46,446 bases of DNA, taken from positions 1-46,446 of the forward strand of contig OMZE01000007.1 in assembly GCA_900315455.1 (NCBI GenBank), read 5' to 3'. The stretch is from an uncultured Prevotellaceae bacterium (GTDB lineage Bacteria > Bacteroidota > Bacteroidia > Bacteroidales > Bacteroidaceae). Made by a program: the position numbers and the translations under genes. Below are positions 16,208 to 23,341 of this stretch, piece by piece. Numbering within the stretch: position 1 is the first letter of the stretch; each line of letters begins with the position of its first letter. A model generated the notes under the pieces. The model had not been told where the DNA came from. It was given only the letters and a program-made list of their open reading frames with translations, and searched no databases.

Positions 16208-16843
16208 CTAATATCCCAATTCCAGGTCGGTGAGGATCACGATATGTCGCTTCGCTGGATGGGAGTTGCGCAGGAAGTGCACGTAGTTGCAGATACTTTG
16301 GGGCGACTTGCAGTTGTGGCACATCCCGTCTTGCTGACAAGGGGTGTCGATGTCGAAGCGGGCGGCATTGATGGGCGAGGCGATGCTGCGTGCGCGCTGC
16401 AGGGCGGCGTTCACGTCTTGTGCCACCTTGTTCAGACCCACTACGAAAATGACGCGTCGCGGTCCCCAGGTGATGGCTGCCACACGGTTGCCGTTGCCGT
16501 CGATGCTCACGATAATACCGTCTTCCGAAATGGCGTTGGCGCTGGCGAGGTAGAAGTCCACATCGAAGGCTTTCAGATAAATGGCGCGCTTGGCGTCCTC
16601 GCCGGTCACGTCGTCACGGTCGAAGATGTTGTAGTTGCCGGCCTTCAGGGCTTGGGTGAGTCCGGTGTCGCGGATGCTCATCGATCCTCCCCAACTGATG
16701 CTGCTGCCTTCAGGGATGATTTCCTTCACTTTGTCGATGATGTCGCTCGCGGTATGGCAGTAGTATGCCTCGAAGTGGCGACGTTCAAGGTTGGCAATCA
16801 GTTTCTCGGCCAACTTCTCATTTCTCTTTTCTTTAGGTGTCAT
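16208..16843 (-). CDS. LUD-domain protein (LutC/YkgG-like)
   Basis: 211 residues from the ATG at 16843. The LUD domain occurs in lactate-utilisation proteins LutB/LutC. Features: IIPEGSSISWGGSMSIRDTGL (the Ser/Gly-rich phosphate-type loop of the family), AFDVDFYLASANAISEDGIIVSIDGNGNRVAAITWGP and VIFVVGLNKVAQDVNAALQRARSIASPINAARFD. A Cys cluster near the C-terminus (CQQDGMCHNCKSPQSIC) may bind metal or an Fe-S cluster. No lutA or lutB neighbour is present, so its substrate is unknown. Solo members of this size are common in Bacteroidales. Confidence 0.82.
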   Translation of the reverse strand: MTPKEKRNEKLAEKLIANLERRHFEAYYCHTASDIIDKVKEIIPEGSSISWGGSMSIRDTGLTQALKAGNYNIFDRDDVTGEDAKRAIYLKAFDVDFYLASANAISEDGIIVSIDGNGNRVAAITWGPRRVIFVVGLNKVAQDVNAALQRARSIASPINAARFDIDTPCQQDGMCHNCKSPQSICNYVHFLRNSHPAKRHIVILTDLELGY

Positions 16844-16864
16844 AGGCAAAAAAAGATGAAAAAC

Positions 16865-17731
16865 TTATTCCAATACTTTCGTTACATCGGCGATGCTTCT
16901 CGACTCTACGCTGCTGCTTCTTTCGCCTTTCACGTACACGTGGCCCGACTCATTGTCCACTGCTGTCACTACATATCCCGGGCGGTAAGTGTTGACCCAT
17001 GTGGCCCAGACCTTGTCGCCCACCTTGATTTTCTCCTTGAAGGGGATGAGGCGCACGTCGGCCTTGTTGTAGGCTTCTATCTTGCTGCCGAAACCCAGAA
17101 CCAGCACCTTGTCGCCCTCCACGTGGATGAGGGTTCCCTTCAGCCACTCGTTGTCTTTCTTGATGGCTACCTGTGCGCCGCTCTGCCACTGTCCGTCTTT
17201 GAGTATGGCGAACGAACCGGGTTTCAGAGGCTCTCCTTGCTTTTTCTCCTCGAGTTTGGGACTCTCGGGACTGTCGGGCCATCTCAGGTCAAGGTAGCAT
17301 ACCTTCGGTTCCTTCGAGTTGCTGTCGTCTACAACGATAGCCCGTTCCAGTCCACTTCCTGATTGCCACCAGGTAAGCACCACGTCGCCTTTCTTCGCCT
17401 TGGCGTTGGTGGGCAGGGGGATGATGAGGGCGTTGGGCATTTCCACCTCACCGTTATGCGTGCTAAGCACCGACTTCTCTGCACCCACCTCTTTCACAGT
17501 GGTGTCGTAGAAGATGAGCACAGCCTCGCGCAACGGCTTACCTTTTTCCACCGAACTGGGATAGTAGGTGTAGGGACTGAGTACGGTCTGTCCCACCTCC
17601 ATCTTCAGTTTCACGCCTTGTGGGAAATCCCACGGCCAGGCGCCATTGTCACTGTCTTGGGCCATTATCGGTGTCATGACGGCGAGTGTCATAAGGCAAA
17701 GAATAGTTCTAACAGTTCTTATCATTTTCAT
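16865..17731 (-). CDS. Secreted protein with SH3/Tudor-like beta segments, unknown function
   Basis: 288 residues with a signal peptide (MKMIRTVRTILCLMTLAVMTPIMAQ, cleavage after MAQ likely). The mature chain is beta-rich. Late segments such as PGSFAILKDGQWQSGAQV and VGDKVWATWVNTYRPGYVVTAVDNESGHV look like SH3- or Agenet-type barrels (a pattern of short strands around GDKVWA). There is no catalytic motif I recognise. It lies upstream of the LUD gene by 21 bp and probably heads that transcript. Periplasmic or exported; function unknown. Confidence 0.7.
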   Translation of the reverse strand: MKMIRTVRTILCLMTLAVMTPIMAQDSDNGAWPWDFPQGVKLKMEVGQTVLSPYTYYPSSVEKGKPLREAVLIFYDTTVKEVGAEKSVLSTHNGEVEMPNALIIPLPTNAKAKKGDVVLTWWQSGSGLERAIVVDDSNSKEPKVCYLDLRWPDSPESPKLEEKKQGEPLKPGSFAILKDGQWQSGAQVAIKKDNEWLKGTLIHVEGDKVLVLGFGSKIEAYNKADVRLIPFKEKIKVGDKVWATWVNTYRPGYVVTAVDNESGHVYVKGERSSSVESRSIADVTKVLE

Positions 17732-17788
17732 TCCAGTTTTTTAAGTGATTATTCTGTCCTTTTCTGCGTCTTTTCACAAAACGCTCAC

Positions 17789-17823
17789 AAAAATACACTA
17801 AATAGGTGAATAATCAGCCAAAA
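17789..17823 (-). promoter_or_regulatory. Candidate promoter of the secreted protein gene at 16865
   Basis: Minus strand: TTTG (17823-17820), a 23-bp spacer and TATTTTTG (17796-17789). The spacer is longer than at the other promoters, so this is tentative. It would give a leader of about 50 nt. Confidence 0.35.
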
Positions 17824-17960
17824 CAACAAAAAAGTTTGATTCCATGTGAATAATTAGTCCAGCGGAATGCAAGGAAAGATGAGGTATGAAGACGGTAACT
17901 AACGACACAGCCTTGTAGGCATACTCACCTGCTTTGAAGTTGTATTGGTTTTTGTTGGTT

Positions 17961-17991
17961 CAATATTCAATTTTCAATCGGGCGAAGCCCG
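17961..17991 (-). repeat. TTCAAT-type short repeats with CGGGC-GAA-GCCCG hairpin (copy 2)
   Basis: The hairpin at 17979-17991 abuts the stop codon of the TPR gene (17992), and heptamer-like ATTGAAA/ATTGAAT copies follow in the minus sense. Sequence and placement match the copy at 16163-16205. The hairpin core GAAGCCC also resembles the one at 4001-4020. Confidence 0.6.
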
Positions 17992-20733
17992 TCATTCTAT
18001 CAGCCTTTTTTCTTTTAGTTGTCGGTGTAGTTCTGTTTCTCCATGATGTTTAGAAAGGAATTCCGGTTCCAACTCCAGCACCTTCCGCCACATCTTCACT
18101 GCCTCTTGTTCATCTCCCTTCATCAGCAGAATCTCGCCTTTGGAGTCGTAAAGATTGGCTTCCTCGGGCATAAGGGAAATGGCGCGGTCGATGGACTCGA
18201 TGGCTTTATCATAGTCACCAGCCTTGGCATACTCATAGGCTTTGGCATTACAGCCCGTAGCGAGATAGGGAGCAGACACATTCGGATTAAGTAAATAAGC
18301 ATTTTTAAAAAGAGTTAAAGCATCGTCAGTATTACCTTTGGATAATAATCTATATCCTTTACGATTTCGTAACTCTATAACTATATCTTTACATGATTCG
18401 TCTTGAATAAACAGCACTTCAAAATTGGCAAGAGCATCATTTAGCATCGATTCGTATATATCTAACATATCATTTCTTTCCTCGTATATGAACATGAGGC
18501 CGAGTTGTGTCCATGCGAGTTTGGCACGATATTTATCGGACGATTCGTTAAACAGTATTGTATAGTTCTCCAATGCTGTATTAAAAAATTGCTCTGAACG
18601 ACTATTGTCTTTCATGCAAAAATACATATAGCCTAAGTTATACTGTATCAAGGAAAAAACTGTACGATAGACATTGGGATTCTGAACAAACAATATTGAA
18701 TAATTTTCCAGTGATTGTAGATAGTATTTTTCAGCCTTAGAGTAGTTTCGAATGGCCATATATAAATTACCCAAATTGTTTTGTGTATCTGCCACATCTG
18801 CATAATATATGCTAGGATTTTTAGAAAGTAACATTGTTCGATTTTCCAAAGCCTTGAGGTAATATATTTCTGCTTTATTGTAATCTTTAAGGTTTTTATA
18901 CAAAAGTCCTAAGTTGTACTGGATCTTTGCCAAATCAGCACAATAAATATCTGGGTTCATAGAGAACAGCAAGGTGAAGTTCTCAAGAGCCTTGAGATAG
19001 TGTTCCTCCGCTTTCGTATAGTTATGAAGGTCTGAATAATGCCCCCCCAAGTTGTTTTGAATATTGGCAAAATCTTCAAGGTAAACATCTGGGTTTTGAT
19101 GAAACAATATAGTGTAATTCTCCAATGCCTTGAGGTAGTATTCTTCAGATTTGACATAATTATGTTTGTCATGGTACACCCGCCCTAAACCATGCAGAAT
19201 GCCAGCAAAATCCTCGCGATGGGCTACAGGATTTTGGTTAAACAGCGGGATGCAGTTTTCTTGTGCTTTGAGGTAGTATTCTTCAGCCTTGGAGTAATCA
19301 TGTGTTGTAACATATAAGTTTCCTAAACAAACAGAGGTCTTAGACAAGCAAATGCGGTAGACATCGGGATTCTGGTTAAACAGTTGGCCAAAACTCTTTA
19401 ACGCCTGGAGATAATAATCCTCTGCCTTGGTATAATTATGGATGTCGGTATAAAAAACGCCCATATTAGATTTGAGCCTTGCCAAACCATCGTGGTAAAC
19501 ATCTGGGTCCTGGTTGAACAGCAGTGTGTAACTCTCCAAAGCCTTGAGGTAGTATTCCTCCGCCTTGACGTAATCATAAATGCGTGAGTATAAATTACCC
19601 AAATCATTTTGGGTTATGGCCAAGTTTGCCATGTCGGCATCGGGATTTTGGTCATACAGCAGAGTATGGTTTTCTAGTGCTTTGAGAAGGCATTTTTCTG
19701 CTTTAGTATATTCGTGCATATCCATGTATAGACTCCCCAAATTGTTCAGGATACCCGTTTGAAGGTATAGATTGTCATTACTGCTATTAAGACAAATGAG
19801 ATAGTAATGCTCCGAATCTTCGAAATAATGTTGGTTATATGCAAATAATGCATACGCTTCTACCACTACCAAATTCGTAGTATCTGCCAACGCAGCGCGT
19901 TTCAGCAATTCTCCCGCCTTTCGATAGTTCTCCTCACCACCAGCAAGTTTCAGAGTGTTGACCTGTCGTTGCAGCATGGCAAAGAAGGCATCTGCGGCTT
20001 CCTGTTGCTTGGCTTTCTCGTCTTCGAGTTTGACGATGCCTTCATTGAGACGGCGGACGTTCTCCACGGCGGTGATGTACTTGCCTGCGGCGTTGAGGGA
20101 ATTGTATGCCTCGGCAGCCTCGTCGAGGCGGCCGGCATGGGCGAGTTCGATGAACTGCTGCTCCTGTTCGGACAATTCGCTGAGGTCGATGCGGGCAAAC
20201 TGGTCTATGTAGGCATCGAGGTTTCTCAGTTGGCTGTCGTAACGGTCTTCGAGTTCGTTGAGTTTGTCGTTGTATTCTTGTTCCTTCAGTTTGCCATCCT
20301 TCTTGAGTTTCTCCAGTTCAGCGAGTGTTTGCTCGTATTTTTGGTGGTAACTATCCACTGACGACTGTTTCAGATTGCTTTTCAGTTGTGTGAAGTACGC
20401 ACTCTGTATCAGCACAATCTCGAACGGTTGTTGGTTGCGCGAGATGATCCACTGCTCCACGGCGGTCTTGTTCATCAGTTCAAACCCCGCCTTGGTGGCA
20501 GCACGGAAAGGCACACGGTCGCCCGGCTTCAGCGTGTGGAACGACAGTGTGAGCCGTCCGTCGCTGCCCGAAGCCGCAGAACCCGCATCGCGCACCTCCA
20601 CCTGCACCCCCGCCAGCGGTGTCTTCTGCTGTTTCTGGTTATACTGCTTCACCACACAAGGCTGTGTCGCTTGCGCAAGGGCAGTGAGGGCGGTGGTGAG
20701 TATGAAGATAAGGGCAAGGAACGATTGTTTCAT
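17992..20733 (-). CDS. Secreted TPR-repeat protein
   Basis: 913 residues. A signal peptide (MKQSFLALIFILTTALTALAQ) leads into an Ig/CNA-B-like strand region (VQVEVRDAGSAASGSDGRLTL), a coiled coil at about 120-270 (EKLKKDGKLKEQEYNDKLNEL), then 9-10 TPR-like units with a regular 46-residue period (NLGxLYxxxHxYxKAEEYYLKALE), and a C-terminal pair of standard TPRs (GDYDKAIESIDRAISLMPEE). The repeat section is AT-richer by eye than both ends. Exported, probably periplasmic or on the outer-membrane inner face. No enzyme motif is present; likely a protein-protein scaffold. The start at 20733 gives a good signal peptide. Confidence 0.85.
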   Translation of the reverse strand: MKQSFLALIFILTTALTALAQATQPCVVKQYNQKQQKTPLAGVQVEVRDAGSAASGSDGRLTLSFHTLKPGDRVPFRAATKAGFELMNKTAVEQWIISRNQQPFEIVLIQSAYFTQLKSNLKQSSVDSYHQKYEQTLAELEKLKKDGKLKEQEYNDKLNELEDRYDSQLRNLDAYIDQFARIDLSELSEQEQQFIELAHAGRLDEAAEAYNSLNAAGKYITAVENVRRLNEGIVKLEDEKAKQQEAADAFFAMLQRQVNTLKLAGGEENYRKAGELLKRAALADTTNLVVVEAYALFAYNQHYFEDSEHYYLICLNSSNDNLYLQTGILNNLGSLYMDMHEYTKAEKCLLKALENHTLLYDQNPDADMANLAITQNDLGNLYSRIYDYVKAEEYYLKALESYTLLFNQDPDVYHDGLARLKSNMGVFYTDIHNYTKAEDYYLQALKSFGQLFNQNPDVYRICLSKTSVCLGNLYVTTHDYSKAEEYYLKAQENCIPLFNQNPVAHREDFAGILHGLGRVYHDKHNYVKSEEYYLKALENYTILFHQNPDVYLEDFANIQNNLGGHYSDLHNYTKAEEHYLKALENFTLLFSMNPDIYCADLAKIQYNLGLLYKNLKDYNKAEIYYLKALENRTMLLSKNPSIYYADVADTQNNLGNLYMAIRNYSKAEKYYLQSLENYSILFVQNPNVYRTVFSLIQYNLGYMYFCMKDNSRSEQFFNTALENYTILFNESSDKYRAKLAWTQLGLMFIYEERNDMLDIYESMLNDALANFEVLFIQDESCKDIVIELRNRKGYRLLSKGNTDDALTLFKNAYLLNPNVSAPYLATGCNAKAYEYAKAGDYDKAIESIDRAISLMPEEANLYDSKGEILLMKGDEQEAVKMWRKVLELEPEFLSKHHGETELHRQLKEKRLIE

Positions 20734-20810
20734 GCTGATAAACTATTATGGTGTAATTTAAACTTCAGTATGTTGAGTGAATGCAAAACATGAATGATGT
20801 AATAATCAAG

Positions 20811-20843
20811 CAAATGTACAAAAAATGCACTAAAGTAGTGCAA
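20811..20843 (-). promoter_or_regulatory. Promoter and palindromic operator upstream of the TPR gene
   Basis: Minus strand: TTG (20843-20841), a 22-bp spacer and TACATTTG (20818-20811). Within the spacer lies a perfect 7-bp dyad, TGCACTA-AAG-TAGTGCA (20826-20842). A dyad between the two promoter elements is a plausible operator. Confidence 0.45.
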
Positions 20844-20927
20844 TTGTTCGTAAAAAATAGCACTCGTTTAGTAAAATATATGTAGGAATTACTCAAATTG
20901 CTGGCTCATGGGTGCCGTGGAGTCTTT
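20836..20927. repeat. Left copy of a diverged direct repeat flanking the nitroreductase-esterase pair
   Basis: This copy contains TAGTGCAA (20836), GCAC (20860), TAGTAAA (about 20870) and the 14-mer GCCGTGGAGTCTTT (20914-20927). The same blocks in the same order and nearly the same spacing occur at 23242-23329. Between the exact blocks the sequences have diverged. Confidence 0.5.
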
Positions 20928-20978
20928 GACAACTGCTAATGCCAAGTACAAATTGTGCTGGATATATTGACAGTAAAA

Positions 20979-21010
20979 TTTGTGTGAATAGGAAATAATT
21001 GTTATATTTG
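20979..21010 (+). promoter_or_regulatory. Promoter of the nitroreductase-esterase pair
   Basis: TTTG (20979-20982), a 20-bp spacer and TATATTTG (21003-21010) fit the Bacteroidetes consensus. A leader of about 120 nt follows and contains a hairpin at 21062-21092. Confidence 0.65.
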
Positions 21011-21061
21011 TAGCCTGTGCAGCGACCCACGACATTATTTGTGTCAGCAGGCCGTTTGTGT

Positions 21062-21092
21062 TCAACTATCCCTTTTACTCCAGGATAGTTGA
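21062..21092 (+). other. Leader hairpin upstream of the nitroreductase gene
   Basis: A perfect 10-bp stem, TCAACTATCC with GGATAGTTGA, closes an 11-nt loop inside the 5' leader. No T tract follows, so it is more likely an mRNA-stability or regulatory element than a terminator. Confidence 0.5.
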
Positions 21093-21137
21093 GCGAATGT
21101 AATACTTGAATGATTAACAAACCAATACAATTTGGAT

Positions 21138-21764
21138 ATGAATAAGAATTATGTATTTGGTGCTTTTATGGCACTACTGTCACTGTCAAGTTGTTATAAC
21201 GGAAACAGTAATGGGAATGCTACTTCCGCCAATCCGTCGTTCGACGACGTAATAACCTCGCGCAGAAGCGTTCGCAAATATGACGCGTCGAAGAAAATCT
21301 CGGAGGCAGAAGTGCGCGACTTGATAAAAGCAGTTCAGGATGCCCCCTCATGGGCTAACCAGCAGCCAACCAAGTATTATGTTGCCATCAGCCCTGAGAA
21401 GTTGGCTGCTGTGCAGGATATGGTGGGCGGTAACAAGGAACGCATAAAAGACGCTCCCGTTCTCATCGTCTCAACTTATGAACGTGGCAAGTCGGGCTTC
21501 TTCCAAGGCGAGCAGAGTAATGAGGTCGGTGATGGCTGGGGAGCCTACGACAATGGCTTGAGCAACTGCTATCTGATTTTGAAGGCCCGTGCCATGGGCT
21601 TCGATACACTTATCATGGGCATGCGCGATGCCGATAAGTTGAGAGAACTGTTTTCTATACCTGAAAACGAGACGGTCATGGCTGTTATCTCACTCGGCTA
21701 CAGGGCAGAGGAGCCAAATCGTCCGGAGAGAAAAAACTTGGATGAAATTGTAAAAATCTTCTGA
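21138..21764 (+). CDS. Lipoprotein nitroreductase
   Basis: 208 residues from the ATG at 21138. The N-terminus is a lipoprotein signal (FMALLSLSSC, then YNGN), followed by a complete small nitroreductase: FMN-binding ITSRRSVRKYD, APSWANQQPTKYYV, and GAYDNGLSNCYLILKARAMGFDTLIMGM with the C-terminal ISLGYRAEEP. The family uses FMN and NAD(P)H and is normally cytosolic. The lipobox therefore suggests an unusual envelope location, where a cofactor source is unclear. Its TGA is followed 1 bp later by the esterase start, so the two are co-expressed. Confidence 0.85.
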   Translation: MNKNYVFGAFMALLSLSSCYNGNSNGNATSANPSFDDVITSRRSVRKYDASKKISEAEVRDLIKAVQDAPSWANQQPTKYYVAISPEKLAAVQDMVGGNKERIKDAPVLIVSTYERGKSGFFQGEQSNEVGDGWGAYDNGLSNCYLILKARAMGFDTLIMGMRDADKLRELFSIPENETVMAVISLGYRAEEPNRPERKNLDEIVKIF

Positions 21765-21765
21765 T

Positions 21766-23244
21766 ATGAAATGTAGAAAAAGCACTGTCCTCGTTATTGT
21801 TTTCCTGTTGTGCACTACCATCGCCAGGGCACAACAATATCAACAGGAGAACGACATTCCTTACACGGAGTCTACCGATGCCTACGCTAAGGAACGCTGC
21901 AAACTTGATGTGTATTATTCCAACGATTTGAAGGATGCCCCTGTGGTGGTATGGTTTCATGGTGGAGGCATAGAGGGTGGCAACAAGCACATCGACCCAC
22001 AACTGAAGAACAGCGGACTCGTGGTGGTCGCAGCCAACTACCGCCTGCTGCCCAAGGCTCCCATCGATGACATTCTCGACGATGCTGCCGCTGCTGTTGC
22101 CTGGACCTACAAGAACATTGAGAAATATGGCGGAAGCAAGCGCAAAATCTTCGTGGCAGGACACTCTGCCGGAGGCTACCTGCTCGATATGATAGGATTA
22201 GACAAACACTGGCTCGCCAAGTATGGCGTAGATGCCGACTCGCTGGCAGCCCTCGTGCCTTTCAGCGGGCAGTGCATCACCCACTATAACGTCCGCAAGC
22301 AACAAGGCATACAACCACTGCAGGCCACCATCGACCAGTACGCTCCACTTACCTATGTCAGGGCTGATGCACCTCCTATCGTCATCATATCAGGCGACAG
22401 GGAACTGGAATTGTTCGGGCGCTATGAAGAACAGTCCTATTTCTGGCGCATGCTGAAACTCGTGGGGCATAAAGATGTGACGCTTTATGAGATGCAGGGC
22501 TACGACCACGGTGCCATGCCACAGCCTGCCTACAAGATTCTGAAAGACCATATCAAGCGTATTACCAGCAAGATGACTTCCGCTCTGCCACTGCCGGTGA
22601 TAAAGACCGAGCAACAGGCTGAGTATCGTTTTGTCTGGCAACCAGAATACCTCAGGAATGGTGCCAAGATTGATGACGTGAATCCTGCCATTCTTCATTT
22701 GACGGGCAATAATGGATTCTATGACCTCACACCAGAGACGGGCGCACTCATCAAAGACCTGCGTGACTTCACCGTTTCCGTATGGTTCAAGGTCAGTTCA
22801 GAAAACCAACTCGATGGTTACGGCCACTTCCTCTTTGCCTTCTCCCAACTGGCAGAGAATAGTGCCCATGAAGGCCCATACATGGCCATGCGACTGAACG
22901 AGCAGCGCTTTGAAACATCTACTGGCGGCTATGAGCATGAGGAAATCATCATGCAGGGAGGTAAGCCCAAGCACGATAGATGGGTTCATGCCCTCTACCG
23001 CCAGCAGGGGCACAAGGGTGAGTTGTTCCTCGACGGTAAACTCATCGGGCGTAACGATAAGATGCCCATCCTCGCAGAGATTTTCCATGGTGCTCCTGCC
23101 AACTGCTGGATAGGCCGTGCTCCATTCCGTGGCGACAAGTATCTGACGCAAACGGAAGTAGCCGACTTGCGCATCTACAATTATGCGGTCAGCAATCAGG
23201 AAATAAACATGCTGAAGAAATCTGCTGTGATTGCACAGAAATAG
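21766..23244 (+). CDS. Secreted alpha/beta-hydrolase with LamG/concanavalin-like domain
   Basis: 492 residues. Signal peptide MKCRKSTVLVIVFLLCTTIARAQ. The hydrolase (about 30-275) has the oxyanion motif WFHGGG, nucleophile elbow GHSAGG, an acid in SGDREL and a His in GYDHGAM, as in hormone-sensitive-lipase-type esterases. The C-terminal half (about 300-485) is a laminin-G/concanavalin-like beta sandwich (FTVSVWFKVS, GELFLDGKLIGRND, VADLRIYNYAV). I infer an exported carbohydrate- or peptide-ester esterase, with the second domain for binding. It shares a promoter with the nitroreductase. Confidence 0.85.
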   Translation: MKCRKSTVLVIVFLLCTTIARAQQYQQENDIPYTESTDAYAKERCKLDVYYSNDLKDAPVVVWFHGGGIEGGNKHIDPQLKNSGLVVVAANYRLLPKAPIDDILDDAAAAVAWTYKNIEKYGGSKRKIFVAGHSAGGYLLDMIGLDKHWLAKYGVDADSLAALVPFSGQCITHYNVRKQQGIQPLQATIDQYAPLTYVRADAPPIVIISGDRELELFGRYEEQSYFWRMLKLVGHKDVTLYEMQGYDHGAMPQPAYKILKDHIKRITSKMTSALPLPVIKTEQQAEYRFVWQPEYLRNGAKIDDVNPAILHLTGNNGFYDLTPETGALIKDLRDFTVSVWFKVSSENQLDGYGHFLFAFSQLAENSAHEGPYMAMRLNEQRFETSTGGYEHEEIIMQGGKPKHDRWVHALYRQQGHKGELFLDGKLIGRNDKMPILAEIFHGAPANCWIGRAPFRGDKYLTQTEVADLRIYNYAVSNQEINMLKKSAVIAQK

Positions 23245-23329
23245 TGCAAATTTTGCATAATATTGCACACTTATAGTAAATATACAGATGCACTGATTCT
23301 AATTATTGTCTTGTAGCCGTGGAGTCTTT
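23242..23329. repeat. Right copy of the diverged direct repeat
   Basis: This copy starts at the stop codon of the esterase gene (TAGTGCAA at 23242) and keeps GCAC (23265), TAGTAAA (about 23274) and GCCGTGGAGTCTTT (23316-23329). It ends 12 bp before the convergent TIR-kinase gene stop. Confidence 0.5.
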
Positions 23330-23341
23330 ATGAGGCAGTGT

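Noticed and set aside
16244-17362. A 372-codon plus-strand frame
   Set aside because: It runs antisense to the LUD gene and the secreted protein gene and shows no recognisable motif.
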